From Lentzea alba (GTDB taxonomy: Bacteria > Actinomycetota > Actinomycetes > Mycobacteriales > Pseudonocardiaceae): a stretch of DNA of 64,000 nucleotides. A program made the translations under genes and the position numbers. The notes beneath the pieces are model-generated. The model searched no databases, was not told the origin of the DNA, and was given only the letters and a program-made list of their open reading frames with translations. Below are positions 24,779 to 32,743 of the stretch, in pieces; positions within the stretch are counted from its first letter, which is position 1, and each line of letters begins with the position of its first letter. Location: the NCBI RefSeq assembly GCF_011067745.1, contig NZ_JAAMPJ010000017.1, positions 124,001-188,000 of the forward strand, in the 5' to 3' direction.

Positions 24779-27115
24779 ATGTCCGACGACCTGCCCACCG
24801 TGTCCAACTCCGTGGAGGACACGTCCGGGCAGGTCGTCCAGGTAGGCGCCGTCTACGGCGACATCAATCTCCACCAGTCGGCCAACCGCAACCCGTTGCC
24901 GCTGCGCGCCGGCCTGATCCCGCTGCGCGCGGCCTCTTTCCAGGAACGCGCGAACCTCATCACCGACCGCGTCACCGTGCTCTTCGGAATGGGCGGAGTC
25001 GGGAAGACCCAACTGGCCGCCGACCACGCCGAACGCCGCTGGGAAGCCGGCGACGTCGAACTCCTGGTGTGGGTGACCGCAAGCTCGCGTGAAGCGATCG
25101 TGTCCGCCTACGCCGACGCCGCCACCAAGCTCACCGGACAGCCCGGATCCGCGCGAACCTTGCTGGAGTGGCTAGCTACGACGACTGCACCGTGGTTGGT
25201 GGTGCTCGACGACCTGCGAACACCGGCCGACCTGGCCCAGCTGTGGCCACCGTCGAGCTCGAACGGCCAAGTCGTGGTGACCACGCGACGCCGTGACTCT
25301 GCTCTTCGCGGCCATCGCCGAACCCTCGTCGAGGTGGACGTCTTCGACGAACTCGAAGCCCTCACCTATCTGCGAACGGTGCTGGCCGACCAGCCACGGT
25401 TGCTCGACGACGCCGAGGGCCTCGTGCAGGACCTGGGACACCTGCCGGTGGCGCTCGCCCCGGCAGCCGCGTACATGGTGGACAAGCACCTGTGCTGCTC
25501 CGAGTATCGGACCCGCTTCGCCGCACGACGTCTGGCGCACGTCGTGCCGGACGACGACGGCCTGCCCGACGAACACCAGGCCACGGTCGCGGCAACCTGG
25601 TCGCTGTCCGTGGAACTCGCAGACCGGCTGGCCCCCGCAGGACTGGCTGGCCCGCTGCTGGACATCGCCAGTGTGCTGGACCCCAACGGAATTCCGGTCG
25701 CGGTGTTCACCGCCAGGGCGACGCTTGAGGTGCTGAGCAAGGCGGCGAGACGTCGAGTCGACGCGGCAGACGCGCGAGACGGACTTGGCTGCCTGCACCG
25801 GCTCAGCCTGATCACCGTGGACTTCAGCGCAACGTCACGCGAAGTACGAGTGCACCCGTTGGTGCAACGTGCGACCCTCGACGCGTGGCCGGACGAGAGA
25901 ACAGGTCCGCTCGCGAGAACCGCTGCCACGGCGTTGGGCCAGGTGTGGCCGGAGGTGGAACGAGACACCGTGCTGAGCCAGGTTCTGCGTTCGAACGTGG
26001 ACGCGCTCGCAGCGATCGGTCAGGAGGAGCTGTGGCGTCCAGATTGCCACATCGTCCTGCTCCTCGCGGGACACAGCAGGTCCGAAGCCGGTCTGCTGGC
26101 CGAAGCCAGGGACTACTACGACTCCCTGCTCGAGATCGCCGGCCGTCTGCTCGGTCCTGATCACCAGGACACGATGATCCTTCGCAACAACCGCGCTATC
26201 GCCCAGAGCGGGGCAGGTGATCTGCGGGGAGCCGCGGCAGCGTTGGAGGAGCTTCTCGCCGACTACCTCCGCTTGCGAGGACCCGACCACCCCCGCACCC
26301 TGGCCACCCGGAACAACCTGGCGTACCTGTTGAAAGCGGTCGGCGACCGCGCCGGAGCGGTCGCCGCCTACGAAGACGTTCTCGCCGACCGGCTGCGCGT
26401 CTTGGGCCCCCACCACCCGGACACCCTGCTCAGCCGCAACAATCTCGTCCTGACGCAGGCCGAAGCCGATGACCACGAGACGGTGATCGCGGCCTACCAG
26501 GACGTTCTCGCCGACCATCTCCGCGTCCTCGGCCCCGACCACCCGGACACCCTGCTCGCCCGGATGAACCTGGCCCGTCGACTCGGCGACTCCGGGGAGA
26601 TCGCCGAGGAACTCGCGGCTCTGCGGCAACTTCGCGTCGACGCTCTCCGCGCTCTCGGACCTGACCACCCCAACACCTTCATGATTCGGAACAACCTCGC
26701 CATGTCACTGGCTGACTCCGGCGATCACGACGCAGCGGTCTCAGCGATCCGGGAAGTTCTCGCTGACCGGCTGCGCGTCCTCGGGCCTGAGCACCCGGAG
26801 ACCATGATCACCCGCCGCAATCTCGCCCAGATTCAAGCCAAGGGCGGCGACCACGAAGCAGCGATCACCAGCTACCAGACAGTTCTCGCCGATCGTCTCC
26901 GCGTCCTCGGCCCGGACCACCCCGACACGCTGCGCACTCGGAGCGGCCTCGGCTACGTGCAGGCGAAGACAGGCGATCTGCGGGGAGCGCTGGCCACGTT
27001 CGAGCAACTCCTCACCGACAACCTCCGCGTCTTCGGGCCCGATCACTCCGAATTCCAGACGACCCGACGCGTGCGCGACCTTTTGAGAAACCGGCTGGGC
27101 GACGTGGAAGCTTGA
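24779..27115 (+). CDS. STAND/NB-ARC NTPase with kinesin-light-chain-type TPR array
   Basis: A 778-residue protein. The N-terminal tag contains 'TSGQVVQVGAVYGDINLH'. The NB-ARC domain has Walker A GMGGVGKT (70-77), Walker B WLVVLDDL, VVVTTRRR, a GLPL variant GHLPVALAP and VHPLV at the MHD position. Residues about 445-770 hold eight 42-residue TPRs with the 'LGPDHPDT' signature. Such proteins bind a ligand through the TPRs and oligomerise on ATP binding. A CATACT -10-like box lies 7 nt before the ATG, suggesting a leaderless transcript. It ends 3 nt from the convergent NUDIX gene. Confidence 0.87.
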   Translation: MSDDLPTVSNSVEDTSGQVVQVGAVYGDINLHQSANRNPLPLRAGLIPLRAASFQERANLITDRVTVLFGMGGVGKTQLAADHAERRWEAGDVELLVWVTASSREAIVSAYADAATKLTGQPGSARTLLEWLATTTAPWLVVLDDLRTPADLAQLWPPSSSNGQVVVTTRRRDSALRGHRRTLVEVDVFDELEALTYLRTVLADQPRLLDDAEGLVQDLGHLPVALAPAAAYMVDKHLCCSEYRTRFAARRLAHVVPDDDGLPDEHQATVAATWSLSVELADRLAPAGLAGPLLDIASVLDPNGIPVAVFTARATLEVLSKAARRRVDAADARDGLGCLHRLSLITVDFSATSREVRVHPLVQRATLDAWPDERTGPLARTAATALGQVWPEVERDTVLSQVLRSNVDALAAIGQEELWRPDCHIVLLLAGHSRSEAGLLAEARDYYDSLLEIAGRLLGPDHQDTMILRNNRAIAQSGAGDLRGAAAALEELLADYLRLRGPDHPRTLATRNNLAYLLKAVGDRAGAVAAYEDVLADRLRVLGPHHPDTLLSRNNLVLTQAEADDHETVIAAYQDVLADHLRVLGPDHPDTLLARMNLARRLGDSGEIAEELAALRQLRVDALRALGPDHPNTFMIRNNLAMSLADSGDHDAAVSAIREVLADRLRVLGPEHPETMITRRNLAQIQAKGGDHEAAITSYQTVLADRLRVLGPDHPDTLRTRSGLGYVQAKTGDLRGALATFEQLLTDNLRVFGPDHSEFQTTRRVRDLLRNRLGDVEA
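26110..27080 (+). repeat. Eight 126-nt (42-residue) TPR coding repeats
   Basis: Each unit carries a variant of LGPDHPDT followed by RNNLA, spaced 42 residues apart, as in kinesin-light-chain TPRs. The units are similar at DNA level, especially the stretch around the GPDHP codons, so unequal recombination could change their number. They lie in the C-terminal half of the STAND gene. Confidence 0.8.
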
Positions 27116-27118
27116 CCA

Positions 27119-28069
27119 TCACCGCACGGTGCGGGTCTCGCCGTCCCACTCCGCGGCGAGCGTCGGCAGCAGTTCGGCCAGCTGCACCGGGTACACGGCG
27201 TCCTCTGTGGACTCCAGCTCCTCGGCGCTCCACCACCGATGCCCGGTGATGGTGGACTCCTCGACGTCGTTGAACCCCGAGGTGTCGACGGCGAGCTCGC
27301 CGTCGATGCGCGCGTAGAAGAACCACTCCTCCGCGTCGAATGTCTGGCCGTCGAAGCTGAACACCGCGCGCCGCCGCCACACCGGGCCGATGAGCGACTC
27401 CGGCGCGAGTTTCACGCCGGTCTCCTCGAAGGCCTCGCGGAGGGCCGTGTCGCGCAGTTCCTCGCCGTCCTCGACGCCGCCGCCGACGGTGAACCAGAAC
27501 TTCTCCTGCGGTCGTGCCGGGTCGAAGCCCTGGAAGAGCAGCACTCGGCCCGCGGGATCGGTCAGCACGACGCGGGCGGACGGGCGGGGGGTCAGCATGA
27601 CGGCTTCGGCCGGGGTGGTGGGCTCGGCGATCTCGAAGTACGACGGCTGCGGCGCGGTGCCAGCGAGGCGCAGCCAGCGCACGATGCGGCGGCGGCGTTG
27701 CAGCAGCGTGTCGCGGACGGCGTCGTTGTGCACTCGGCGGGCGAGCATGACGCGTTCTTCGGCGTCGGAGAGTTCGGCGGCCAGGGCAGGCGCCAAGGAA
27801 GACCGGTCCAGGGCGCCCAGAAGACCGGAGAGTTCGTTCTCGGCGAGTTCACGCTCCGAGCGAGACGCCGACTCGGCACGAGAAGCCGCCGCGGACAGTT
27901 CGGGGTCGAGCAGCGCGCGGGTGACGACCGCGCGGCGGGCCAGGGCGGCGTCCACGGCGGCCCAGGCGGCGTCGGTGCGGACGTGCAGGCGGTCGAGGCG
28001 GTTCGCGATCGCCAGGATCCAGGCGGCCAGCAGGAGTGCTACCAGGACGATGAAAAGAGCCGTGGTCAT
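27119..28069 (-). CDS. Membrane LemA-like/NUDIX fusion hydrolase (Rv2609c-like)
   Basis: A 316-residue protein. An N-terminal membrane helix (about 3-22) is followed by a LemA-like helical stretch (NRLDRLHVRTDAAWAAVDAALARR). A NUDIX domain in the second half has the full box 'GGVEDGEELRDTALREAFEETG'. NUDIX enzymes hydrolyse nucleoside-diphosphate-linked compounds. The ATGA overlap with pimA places it at the end of the PIM operon, matching the arrangement of Mycobacterium Rv2609c. This suggests a role near GDP-mannose or CDP-lipid metabolism at the membrane (inference). Confidence 0.8.
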   Translation of the reverse strand: MTTALFIVLVALLLAAWILAIANRLDRLHVRTDAAWAAVDAALARRAVVTRALLDPELSAAASRAESASRSERELAENELSGLLGALDRSSLAPALAAELSDAEERVMLARRVHNDAVRDTLLQRRRRIVRWLRLAGTAPQPSYFEIAEPTTPAEAVMLTPRPSARVVLTDPAGRVLLFQGFDPARPQEKFWFTVGGGVEDGEELRDTALREAFEETGVKLAPESLIGPVWRRRAVFSFDGQTFDAEEWFFYARIDGELAVDTSGFNDVEESTITGHRWWSAEELESTEDAVYPVQLAELLPTLAAEWDGETRTVR

Positions 28070-29178
28070 GCCTCGCTCACCCGGCGCGGGTCGGCGGCGA
28101 TCGCGGTCTCGTAGACGCGCAACACCTGCGACGCCACCACGGACCAGTCGAAGGCCTGCACGCGTTGGGAAGCGATGTCGACGTACTCGGCGCGCAGACC
28201 CGAATCCCGCAGCACAGACCGCAACGCGTCCGCCAGGCCGCGGGCGTCGCCGACCGGGAACAGCACGCCCGCCTTGCCGTCGTCGAGCACGCGGCGGAAC
28301 GCGTCGAGGTCCGACGCCACCACCGCGGTGCCGGCGGACATGGCCTCGGTCAGGATGATGCCGAACGACTCGCCGCCGGTGTTCGGTGCGACGTAGACGT
28401 CCACCGAACGCAGCATCCGGGCCTTCTCGACGTCGTCGACCTGGCCCAGCAGATCGACCCGCGAGGCGAAAGGTCCGTCGAACTCCGTCTCGCCTCGGCC
28501 CACGACCAGCAGGCGCAGGTCCGGGAACTCGTCGGCGATCAGGCCGAACGCTTCCCACAACACGGGCATGCCCTTGCGCGGCTCGTCGTAGCGGCCGACG
28601 AAGCCGATGGTGCCGCCCGGCCGCGGGTAGCCGTCCAAAGTGGACGCCGAGGCGAAGAAGTCCACGTCCACGCCGTTCGGGATTTCCACCGCGTCGCCGC
28701 CGAGGTGCTCCACCTGCACGCGGCGGGCCAGCGCGGACACGGCGATGCGGGCGGTGACCTTCTCCAGGAACGGCTGCAGCACGCCCTGGAACGCCGACAA
28801 CATCTTCGACCGCGGCGTCGAGGTGTGGAAGGTGGCGACGATCGGGCCGTCCGCGACCACCAACGCCAGGAACGACAGGGACGGCGCCGTGGGCTCGTGC
28901 AGGTGCAGGACGTCGAACTGGTGCTCGTCGATCCAGCGGCGGACCCGCGCGTACGAGACAGGGCCGAACGACAGACGCGCCACCGAGCCGTTGTACGGGA
29001 TGCCGACCGCGCGGCCCGCGGACGTGACGAACGGAGGCAGTTCCTGGTCGTCGTCGGCCGGTGCGAGGACGTTGACGGAGTGCCCGAGGCCGATCAGGGC
29101 GCGGGCGAGGTCGACGACGTGGGCCTGCACTCCCCCTGGTACGTCCAAGGAGTACGGGCAGACGATGCCAACCTTCAT
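28066..29178 (-). CDS. pimA: Phosphatidyl-myo-inositol alpha-mannosyltransferase PimA
   Basis: A 370-residue GT4 glycosyltransferase with 'VGIVCPYSLDVPGGVQAHVVDLA' at the start, 'HLHEPTAPSLS', 'GFVGRYDEPRKGM' and the C-terminal 'PNTGGESFGIILTEAMSAGTAVVASD'. It transfers mannose from GDP-mannose to the 2-position of phosphatidylinositol at the cytoplasmic face of the membrane, the first step in PIM synthesis. It is followed with a 4-nt overlap by the NUDIX gene and preceded by the acyltransferase, as in mycobacteria. Confidence 0.95.
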   Translation of the reverse strand: MKVGIVCPYSLDVPGGVQAHVVDLARALIGLGHSVNVLAPADDDQELPPFVTSAGRAVGIPYNGSVARLSFGPVSYARVRRWIDEHQFDVLHLHEPTAPSLSFLALVVADGPIVATFHTSTPRSKMLSAFQGVLQPFLEKVTARIAVSALARRVQVEHLGGDAVEIPNGVDVDFFASASTLDGYPRPGGTIGFVGRYDEPRKGMPVLWEAFGLIADEFPDLRLLVVGRGETEFDGPFASRVDLLGQVDDVEKARMLRSVDVYVAPNTGGESFGIILTEAMSAGTAVVASDLDAFRRVLDDGKAGVLFPVGDARGLADALRSVLRDSGLRAEYVDIASQRVQAFDWSVVASQVLRVYETAIAADPRRVSEA

Positions 29179-29191
29179 CTGGGCACCACCT

Positions 29192-30094
29192 TCACCGCGA
29201 GAGCCTCCTGGCCAGCGCGGCGCGGCGACTCTCGGGCAGGTCGGCGAGCCAGAGCTTCTGCAGCATGTGCCAGTCCGCCGGGTGCGCGGCGATGTCGGCG
29301 GCGAACACGTCCGCGACGGCCTGGGTGGCCGCCTGGACGGTGCTGACCTTGATCGGCGGATGGATGCGGAAGTGCCAGCCGTCCTCGGTGAACCAGCAGC
29401 CGACCGGGAGCAGCGCGGCCCCCGTGGTGGCGGCGAGGTGCGCGGGGCCCGCGGGCATCAGGGTCTGTTCGCCGAAGAACGTCACGGGCACGCCGGACGA
29501 GGTCAGGTCGCGGTCGGCCAGCAGGCACACGACCTTGTTGGCCCGCAGCCGCTCGGCCAGCACCGTCGCGGGTGGACGGTCGCCGCCGTTCAGCGGCAGC
29601 ACCTCGAAGCCGAGGGTCTCGCGGAACTCCACGAACCTGCGGTAGAGCGACTCGGGCTTCAACCGCTCGGCGACCGTCGTGAACGTGCCGGAGTGGCCGA
29701 CCAGCCAGACGCCGGCCATGTCCCAGTTGCCGCTGTGCGGCAGCGCGACGACCGCGCCGGTGCCCTCGCTCAGCGCGGCGTCGAGGTTCTCCACGCCGGA
29801 CACCTGCGAGTCGCACTTCTCGTAGGCGGCGCGCAGATCCATCGACGGCAAGCGGAACGCCTCGCACCAGTACCGCGCGTACGACCGCAGCGAGTCGCGC
29901 ACCAGTCCGTCGAGCTCTTCCTCGCCCGCCTGCGGCACGACGCGGCGCAGGTTCGTCCGCAGCTGCGCAACGCTCTCGCCGCCCCGTTTCGCGGCGAAGT
30001 CGGCGCCTGCCCGGAACAGAGCCCGCGCCCACGACTGCGGCAGCAACCGGATGAGCCGCCAGCCCGCCGTGTAGCCGAGGGTCGCGAGGTTCAC
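29192..30094 (-). CDS. Phosphatidylinositol mannoside acyltransferase (PatA-like, LpxL/HtrB family)
   Basis: A 300-residue lysophospholipid acyltransferase-like protein with the catalytic HX4D motif in 'LPHSGNWDMAG' and the later 'LADRDLTSSGVPVTFFG' motif. In mycobacteria the homologue in this position acylates the mannose of PIM1/PIM2. The GTG start overlaps the pgsA stop by 4 nt, and pimA begins 13 nt downstream. It acts at the inner face of the cytoplasmic membrane. Confidence 0.92.
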   Translation of the reverse strand: MNLATLGYTAGWRLIRLLPQSWARALFRAGADFAAKRGGESVAQLRTNLRRVVPQAGEEELDGLVRDSLRSYARYWCEAFRLPSMDLRAAYEKCDSQVSGVENLDAALSEGTGAVVALPHSGNWDMAGVWLVGHSGTFTTVAERLKPESLYRRFVEFRETLGFEVLPLNGGDRPPATVLAERLRANKVVCLLADRDLTSSGVPVTFFGEQTLMPAGPAHLAATTGAALLPVGCWFTEDGWHFRIHPPIKVSTVQAATQAVADVFAADIAAHPADWHMLQKLWLADLPESRRAALARRLSR

Positions 30095-30693
30095 GCGGCC
30101 TCCCGCGCCGACTTCGCCACGGCGAAGATCCGCTGCAGCACCGTCGCCACGGTCATGACCGCGAGCAGCCACAACGAGATGTCCATCAGGTACGGCACAC
30201 CCAGCCCCTGCACACCGGCACCGACCAGCGCGACGATGAACCGCTCGGCTCGTTCGGCCAGGCCACCGTCGGCGCTCAGCCCGGACGCGTCGGCGCGCGC
30301 CTTCACGTACGAGATCACCTGCGAGGCGACCAGGCAGATGAACCCGGCCGCGGCGGTCCACCGGTTGCCGGTGTCGAACGCGTACCAGGTGAGCGCGGCG
30401 AACAGCGCACCGTCCGCGATGCGGTCGCAGGTGGCGTCGAGCACGGCACCGAACTTCGTGGGCCCCTGCGCGCGGGCCATGGCCCCGTCGATCAGGTCGA
30501 GCAGCACGAAGAACGTCACCAGGGCGCAGCCGAGGAACAGCTGCCCGCGGGGGATGAACCACAGCGCGCTGGCCACGGCACCGATGGTGCCTGCCACGGT
30601 GACGGCGTTGGGCGTGAGGCCACGCGCCAGCAACCACGCCCCGATCGGATCGGTGACGCGCGAGACGGACGCGCGAGCGAAGATGTTCAGCAT
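30091..30693 (-). CDS. pgsA: Phosphatidylinositol phosphate synthase (CDP-alcohol phosphatidyltransferase)
   Basis: A 200-residue membrane enzyme with the full CDP-OH-P signature 'LIDGAMARAQGPTKFGAVLDATCDR' spread over about residues 68-93, and about six helices. It joins CDP-diacylglycerol and inositol phosphate to start phosphatidylinositol synthesis, supplying the substrate for PimA. The ATG at 30693 gives the standard length. A longer upstream extension lacks similarity and crosses a hairpin. It is the first gene of the pgsA-patA-pimA-NUDIX operon here. Confidence 0.93.
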   Translation of the reverse strand: MLNIFARASVSRVTDPIGAWLLARGLTPNAVTVAGTIGAVASALWFIPRGQLFLGCALVTFFVLLDLIDGAMARAQGPTKFGAVLDATCDRIADGALFAALTWYAFDTGNRWTAAAGFICLVASQVISYVKARADASGLSADGGLAERAERFIVALVGAGVQGLGVPYLMDISLWLLAVMTVATVLQRIFAVAKSAREAA

Positions 30694-30733
30694 GGCGTGT
30701 CGCAGCCTAGCTGGGCTGCCGAAACACGCTGCT

Positions 30734-30756
30734 CGCGGGTAACGGGAGTACCCGCG
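30734..30756. terminator. Hairpin between XRE regulator and pgsA
   Basis: CGCGGGTA (30734-30741) and TACCCGCG (30749-30756) form an 8-bp stem with a 7-nt loop. It lies downstream of the minus-strand XRE gene and upstream of pgsA, so it probably separates the two transcripts. Confidence 0.45.
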
Positions 30757-30822
30757 GAGATCCCTCTGGTAGACGGCCGGCGAGCACTGTCCGGTGATTG
30801 ACAGCACCCGCGAGCGATCCTG

Positions 30823-31662
30823 CTAACCGAGCCGGCGGTGATCCTCGGCGATGCGTTTCAGCAACGCCTGCAACTCCTCTCCCCGCACCGCCAGCCTTTC
30901 GAGCCGTCCGAACAACGCGAGGTACTCCCGCACGTCGAGCGGATCGGTGATGGTGGCGTTGCCGGTCAGCACGCTGACCGTGACAACGCGCTCGTCGTAG
31001 ATGTGGAAGCCGTGCAGGGCAACCACATTCGCGTCGGCCGACCACGGCACGACACCAAGACGGACGTTCGGGCGGCGCTGGATGGCGGCCAGGTGTTCCA
31101 CCTGTTCCGCCATCAGTTCGGCCGAGCCCATCCGCCAGCGCAGCGCGCCCTCGGAGAGCAGGAACACGAACTGCTTGGCCAGGTCGTCCATCCGAGAACG
31201 CCGGATGCGCAAGGCCGCCACCGCGGCCTCCTGCTCCGACTGCGGCATCGTCCCCAGCACGATTCGCAGGTAGGCCTCGGACTGCAACAACGCGGGCACC
31301 AGGTTGACCTGGAAGAACCTCGATGTCGCCGCCCGCGCCTCCACGCGAGTGATCGTCTGCTGGTGGCGGTGCGCCCCTCGGTGCAGCACGACTCGGCGGG
31401 TTTCCGCCTCCGCGTGCAGCGACCTGGCGAGTTCGACCAGTTCGATGCGCGTCTCTCTCGACGCGGACAATTCCGCGACGAGACGCTCCACGTCGGTGAC
31501 GGACGGGAGCAGCATGCCGTTCTCGATCTTCGACAGCTTTGACTGGCTCATCCCGGTGGCACGGGCGGTGGCCGTGCCGGTCATCTTCGCCTCGGTGCGC
31601 AACCGGCGTAACTCACGCGAAAGCCGTTCTCTCGCTAATCGCGAACGCTCAGGTGCGGTCAT
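30823..31662 (-). CDS. XRE-family HTH regulator with DUF5753 domain
   Basis: A 279-residue protein. An N-terminal HTH_31-type domain (LRTEAKMTGTATARATGMSQSKLSKIENG) is followed by a DUF5753 ligand-like domain from about residue 95. That domain has 'ARAATSRFFQVNLVPALLQSEAYLR' and ends in 'EYLALFGRLERLAVRGEELQALLKRIAEDHR'. These regulators are numerous in Streptomyces and Pseudonocardiaceae and often pair with small DUF397 proteins; none is adjacent. The gene splits the normally continuous pgsA-HIT-thrS order. A TACGGT -10 six nt before the ATG suggests a leaderless, autoregulated transcript. Confidence 0.85.
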   Translation of the reverse strand: MTAPERSRLARERLSRELRRLRTEAKMTGTATARATGMSQSKLSKIENGMLLPSVTDVERLVAELSASRETRIELVELARSLHAEAETRRVVLHRGAHRHQQTITRVEARAATSRFFQVNLVPALLQSEAYLRIVLGTMPQSEQEAAVAALRIRRSRMDDLAKQFVFLLSEGALRWRMGSAELMAEQVEHLAAIQRRPNVRLGVVPWSADANVVALHGFHIYDERVVTVSVLTGNATITDPLDVREYLALFGRLERLAVRGEELQALLKRIAEDHRRLG

Positions 31663-31674
31663 GTTCGCACCGTA
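31652..31674 (-). promoter_or_regulatory. Leaderless promoter and start-codon-straddling inverted repeat
   Basis: On the minus strand TACGGT (31674 to 31669) lies 6 nt before ATG 31662. A dyad GGTGCG (31652-31657) / CGCACC (31666-31671) covers the -10, the predicted transcription start and the start codon. It is well placed for autorepression by the encoded HTH protein. Confidence 0.45.
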
Positions 31675-31953
31675 ACCATCCGCACACGCGGAGACGATCG
31701 GCCATCGGCGGGGACTTGACTTGCAGTTGACACCTCCAGGTGGGTGATCTCACGCACCTGGAATCGTTTTGTGCTGCCGTTACGTCTCGATCGGTTGACT
31801 AGAAACACCCGAAAGTTGTAATCGATCTATTCCGCGCGACGTGGAAACTGGCCTGATTGTCCTACCCGGACAAGCACGAGTGGTTTTTGTCACTCTTTTG
31901 TCCAGTAATTGGTACGGCTTTCAATCACATCCTGGACTAAACGCCGCGTTTAG
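31675..31953. other. AT-enriched intergenic region without a recognised gene
   Basis: About 280 nt with markedly lower GC than its surroundings. It contains a 7-bp dyad, CCAGGTG (31736-31742) and CACCTGG (31755-31761), and a TTGACA hexamer at 31727-31732 without a matching -10. No coding potential was found on either strand. It may be a regulatory or insertion scar between pgsA and the HIT-thrS genes. Confidence 0.4.
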
Positions 31954-31955
31954 TC
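31935..31955. terminator. Perfect 9-bp hairpin overlapping a stop codon
   Basis: GACTAAACG (31935-31943) and CGTTTAGTC (31947-31955) have a 3-nt CCG loop. The right arm includes two bases of the stop codon of the 59-residue membrane protein. It is a probable terminator for the thrS-HIT-membrane-protein transcript. Confidence 0.5.
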
Positions 31956-32133
31956 ATACGCGCTTACGTCCGCGCAATACCGCGCGCACCCCGAACCCGA
32001 TGGCACCGAGGATCAGCAAGAAGCCGATGGCACCGAGTCCCGGTGCGTCGTCAGCGTCGGCGTACATGATCGCACCGACGCCCAGCGCCACCACGAGGAC
32101 ACAGCAGACCAGGGGAAGCAGCAGTCTAGGCAT
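31954..32133 (-). CDS. Small two-helix membrane protein, 59 residues
   Basis: An ATG at 32133 opens a 59-codon frame ending in TGA at 31954. The product has one hydrophobic helix (LLLPLVCCVLVVALGVGAIMY), a short acidic loop (ADADDAPG) and a second helix (LGAIGFLLILGAIGFGV). A basic tail RGRKRV follows, so both ends are probably cytoplasmic. It starts 61 nt after the HIT gene stop and is followed by a hairpin at its stop codon, consistent with a real last gene of the thrS-HIT transcript. No family was recognised. Confidence 0.55.
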   Translation of the reverse strand: MPRLLLPLVCCVLVVALGVGAIMYADADDAPGLGAIGFLLILGAIGFGVRAVLRGRKRV

Positions 32134-32194
32134 GGATCGACTATCACTCGTGATCTATCGAAAGTCAACAGATAACGAGCGTCCAACGATCAAC

Positions 32195-32743
32195 TCAGCC
32201 GACGGCCTTCCAGCCGTCCGCCAGCAGCTGGCGGGTCTCCCCGAGCAGTTGCGGCAACACCTTCGTGTGCCCGATGACCGGCATGAAGTTCGCGTCCCCA
32301 CCCCACCTCGGCACGACGTGCTGGTGCAGATGCGCGGCAATCCCGGCACCGGCGACGACACCCTGGTTCATGCCGACGTTGAACCCGTGCGGCGCCGCGA
32401 CGTGTCGCGCCACCCGCATCGCCTTCTGCGTGAACGCGGCGAACTCGGCGGTCTCCGACTCCGTCAGGTCGGTGTAGTCCGGCACGTGCCGATACGGCAG
32501 CACCATCAGATGACCGGGGTTGTACGGGTAGAGGTTCAAAACAGCGAAGACCTCGGCACCGCGAGCGATGATCAGGCCGTCCGAGTCGTCCAACTCGACA
32601 ACTCGGCAGAACGGGCACCCGGAAGGTTCGTCACCGTCCGCCTTGCCCTCGCCCTTTACATACGACAAGCGGTGCGGAGTCCACAAACGCTGCAATGCGT
32701 CGTGGACCCCGACACCGTCCTGCTCGGAAAACTCAGACGTCAC
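32195..32743 (-). CDS. HIT-family AP4A phosphorylase/hydrolase-like protein (Rv2613c-like)
   Basis: A 182-residue protein with the histidine triad '[10 protein letters not shown]' near the C-terminus and the Cys-containing '[12 protein letters not shown]' element. The equivalent mycobacterial gene next to thrS encodes an AP4A phosphorylase. Aminoacyl-tRNA synthetases make AP4A as a by-product, so the pairing is sensible. Start GTG 32743 overlaps the thrS stop by 4 nt. It breaks down diadenosine tetraphosphate in the cytosol (family knowledge). Confidence 0.9.
   Translation of the reverse strand: MTSEFSEQDGVGVHDALQRLWTPHRLSYVKGEGKADGDEPSGCPFCRVVELDDSDGLIIARGAEVFAVLNLYPYNPGHLMVLPYRHVPDYTDLTESETAEFAAFTQKAMRVARHVAAPHGFNVGMNQGVVAGAGIAAHLHQHVVPRWGGDANFMPVIGHTKVLPQLLGETRQLLADGWKAVG

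Noticed and set aside
28070-28558. N-terminal extension of the NUDIX protein into pimA
   Set aside because: It would overlap pimA by about 490 nt. ATG 28069 gives a membrane helix at the N-terminus and a 4-nt overlap typical of this operon.
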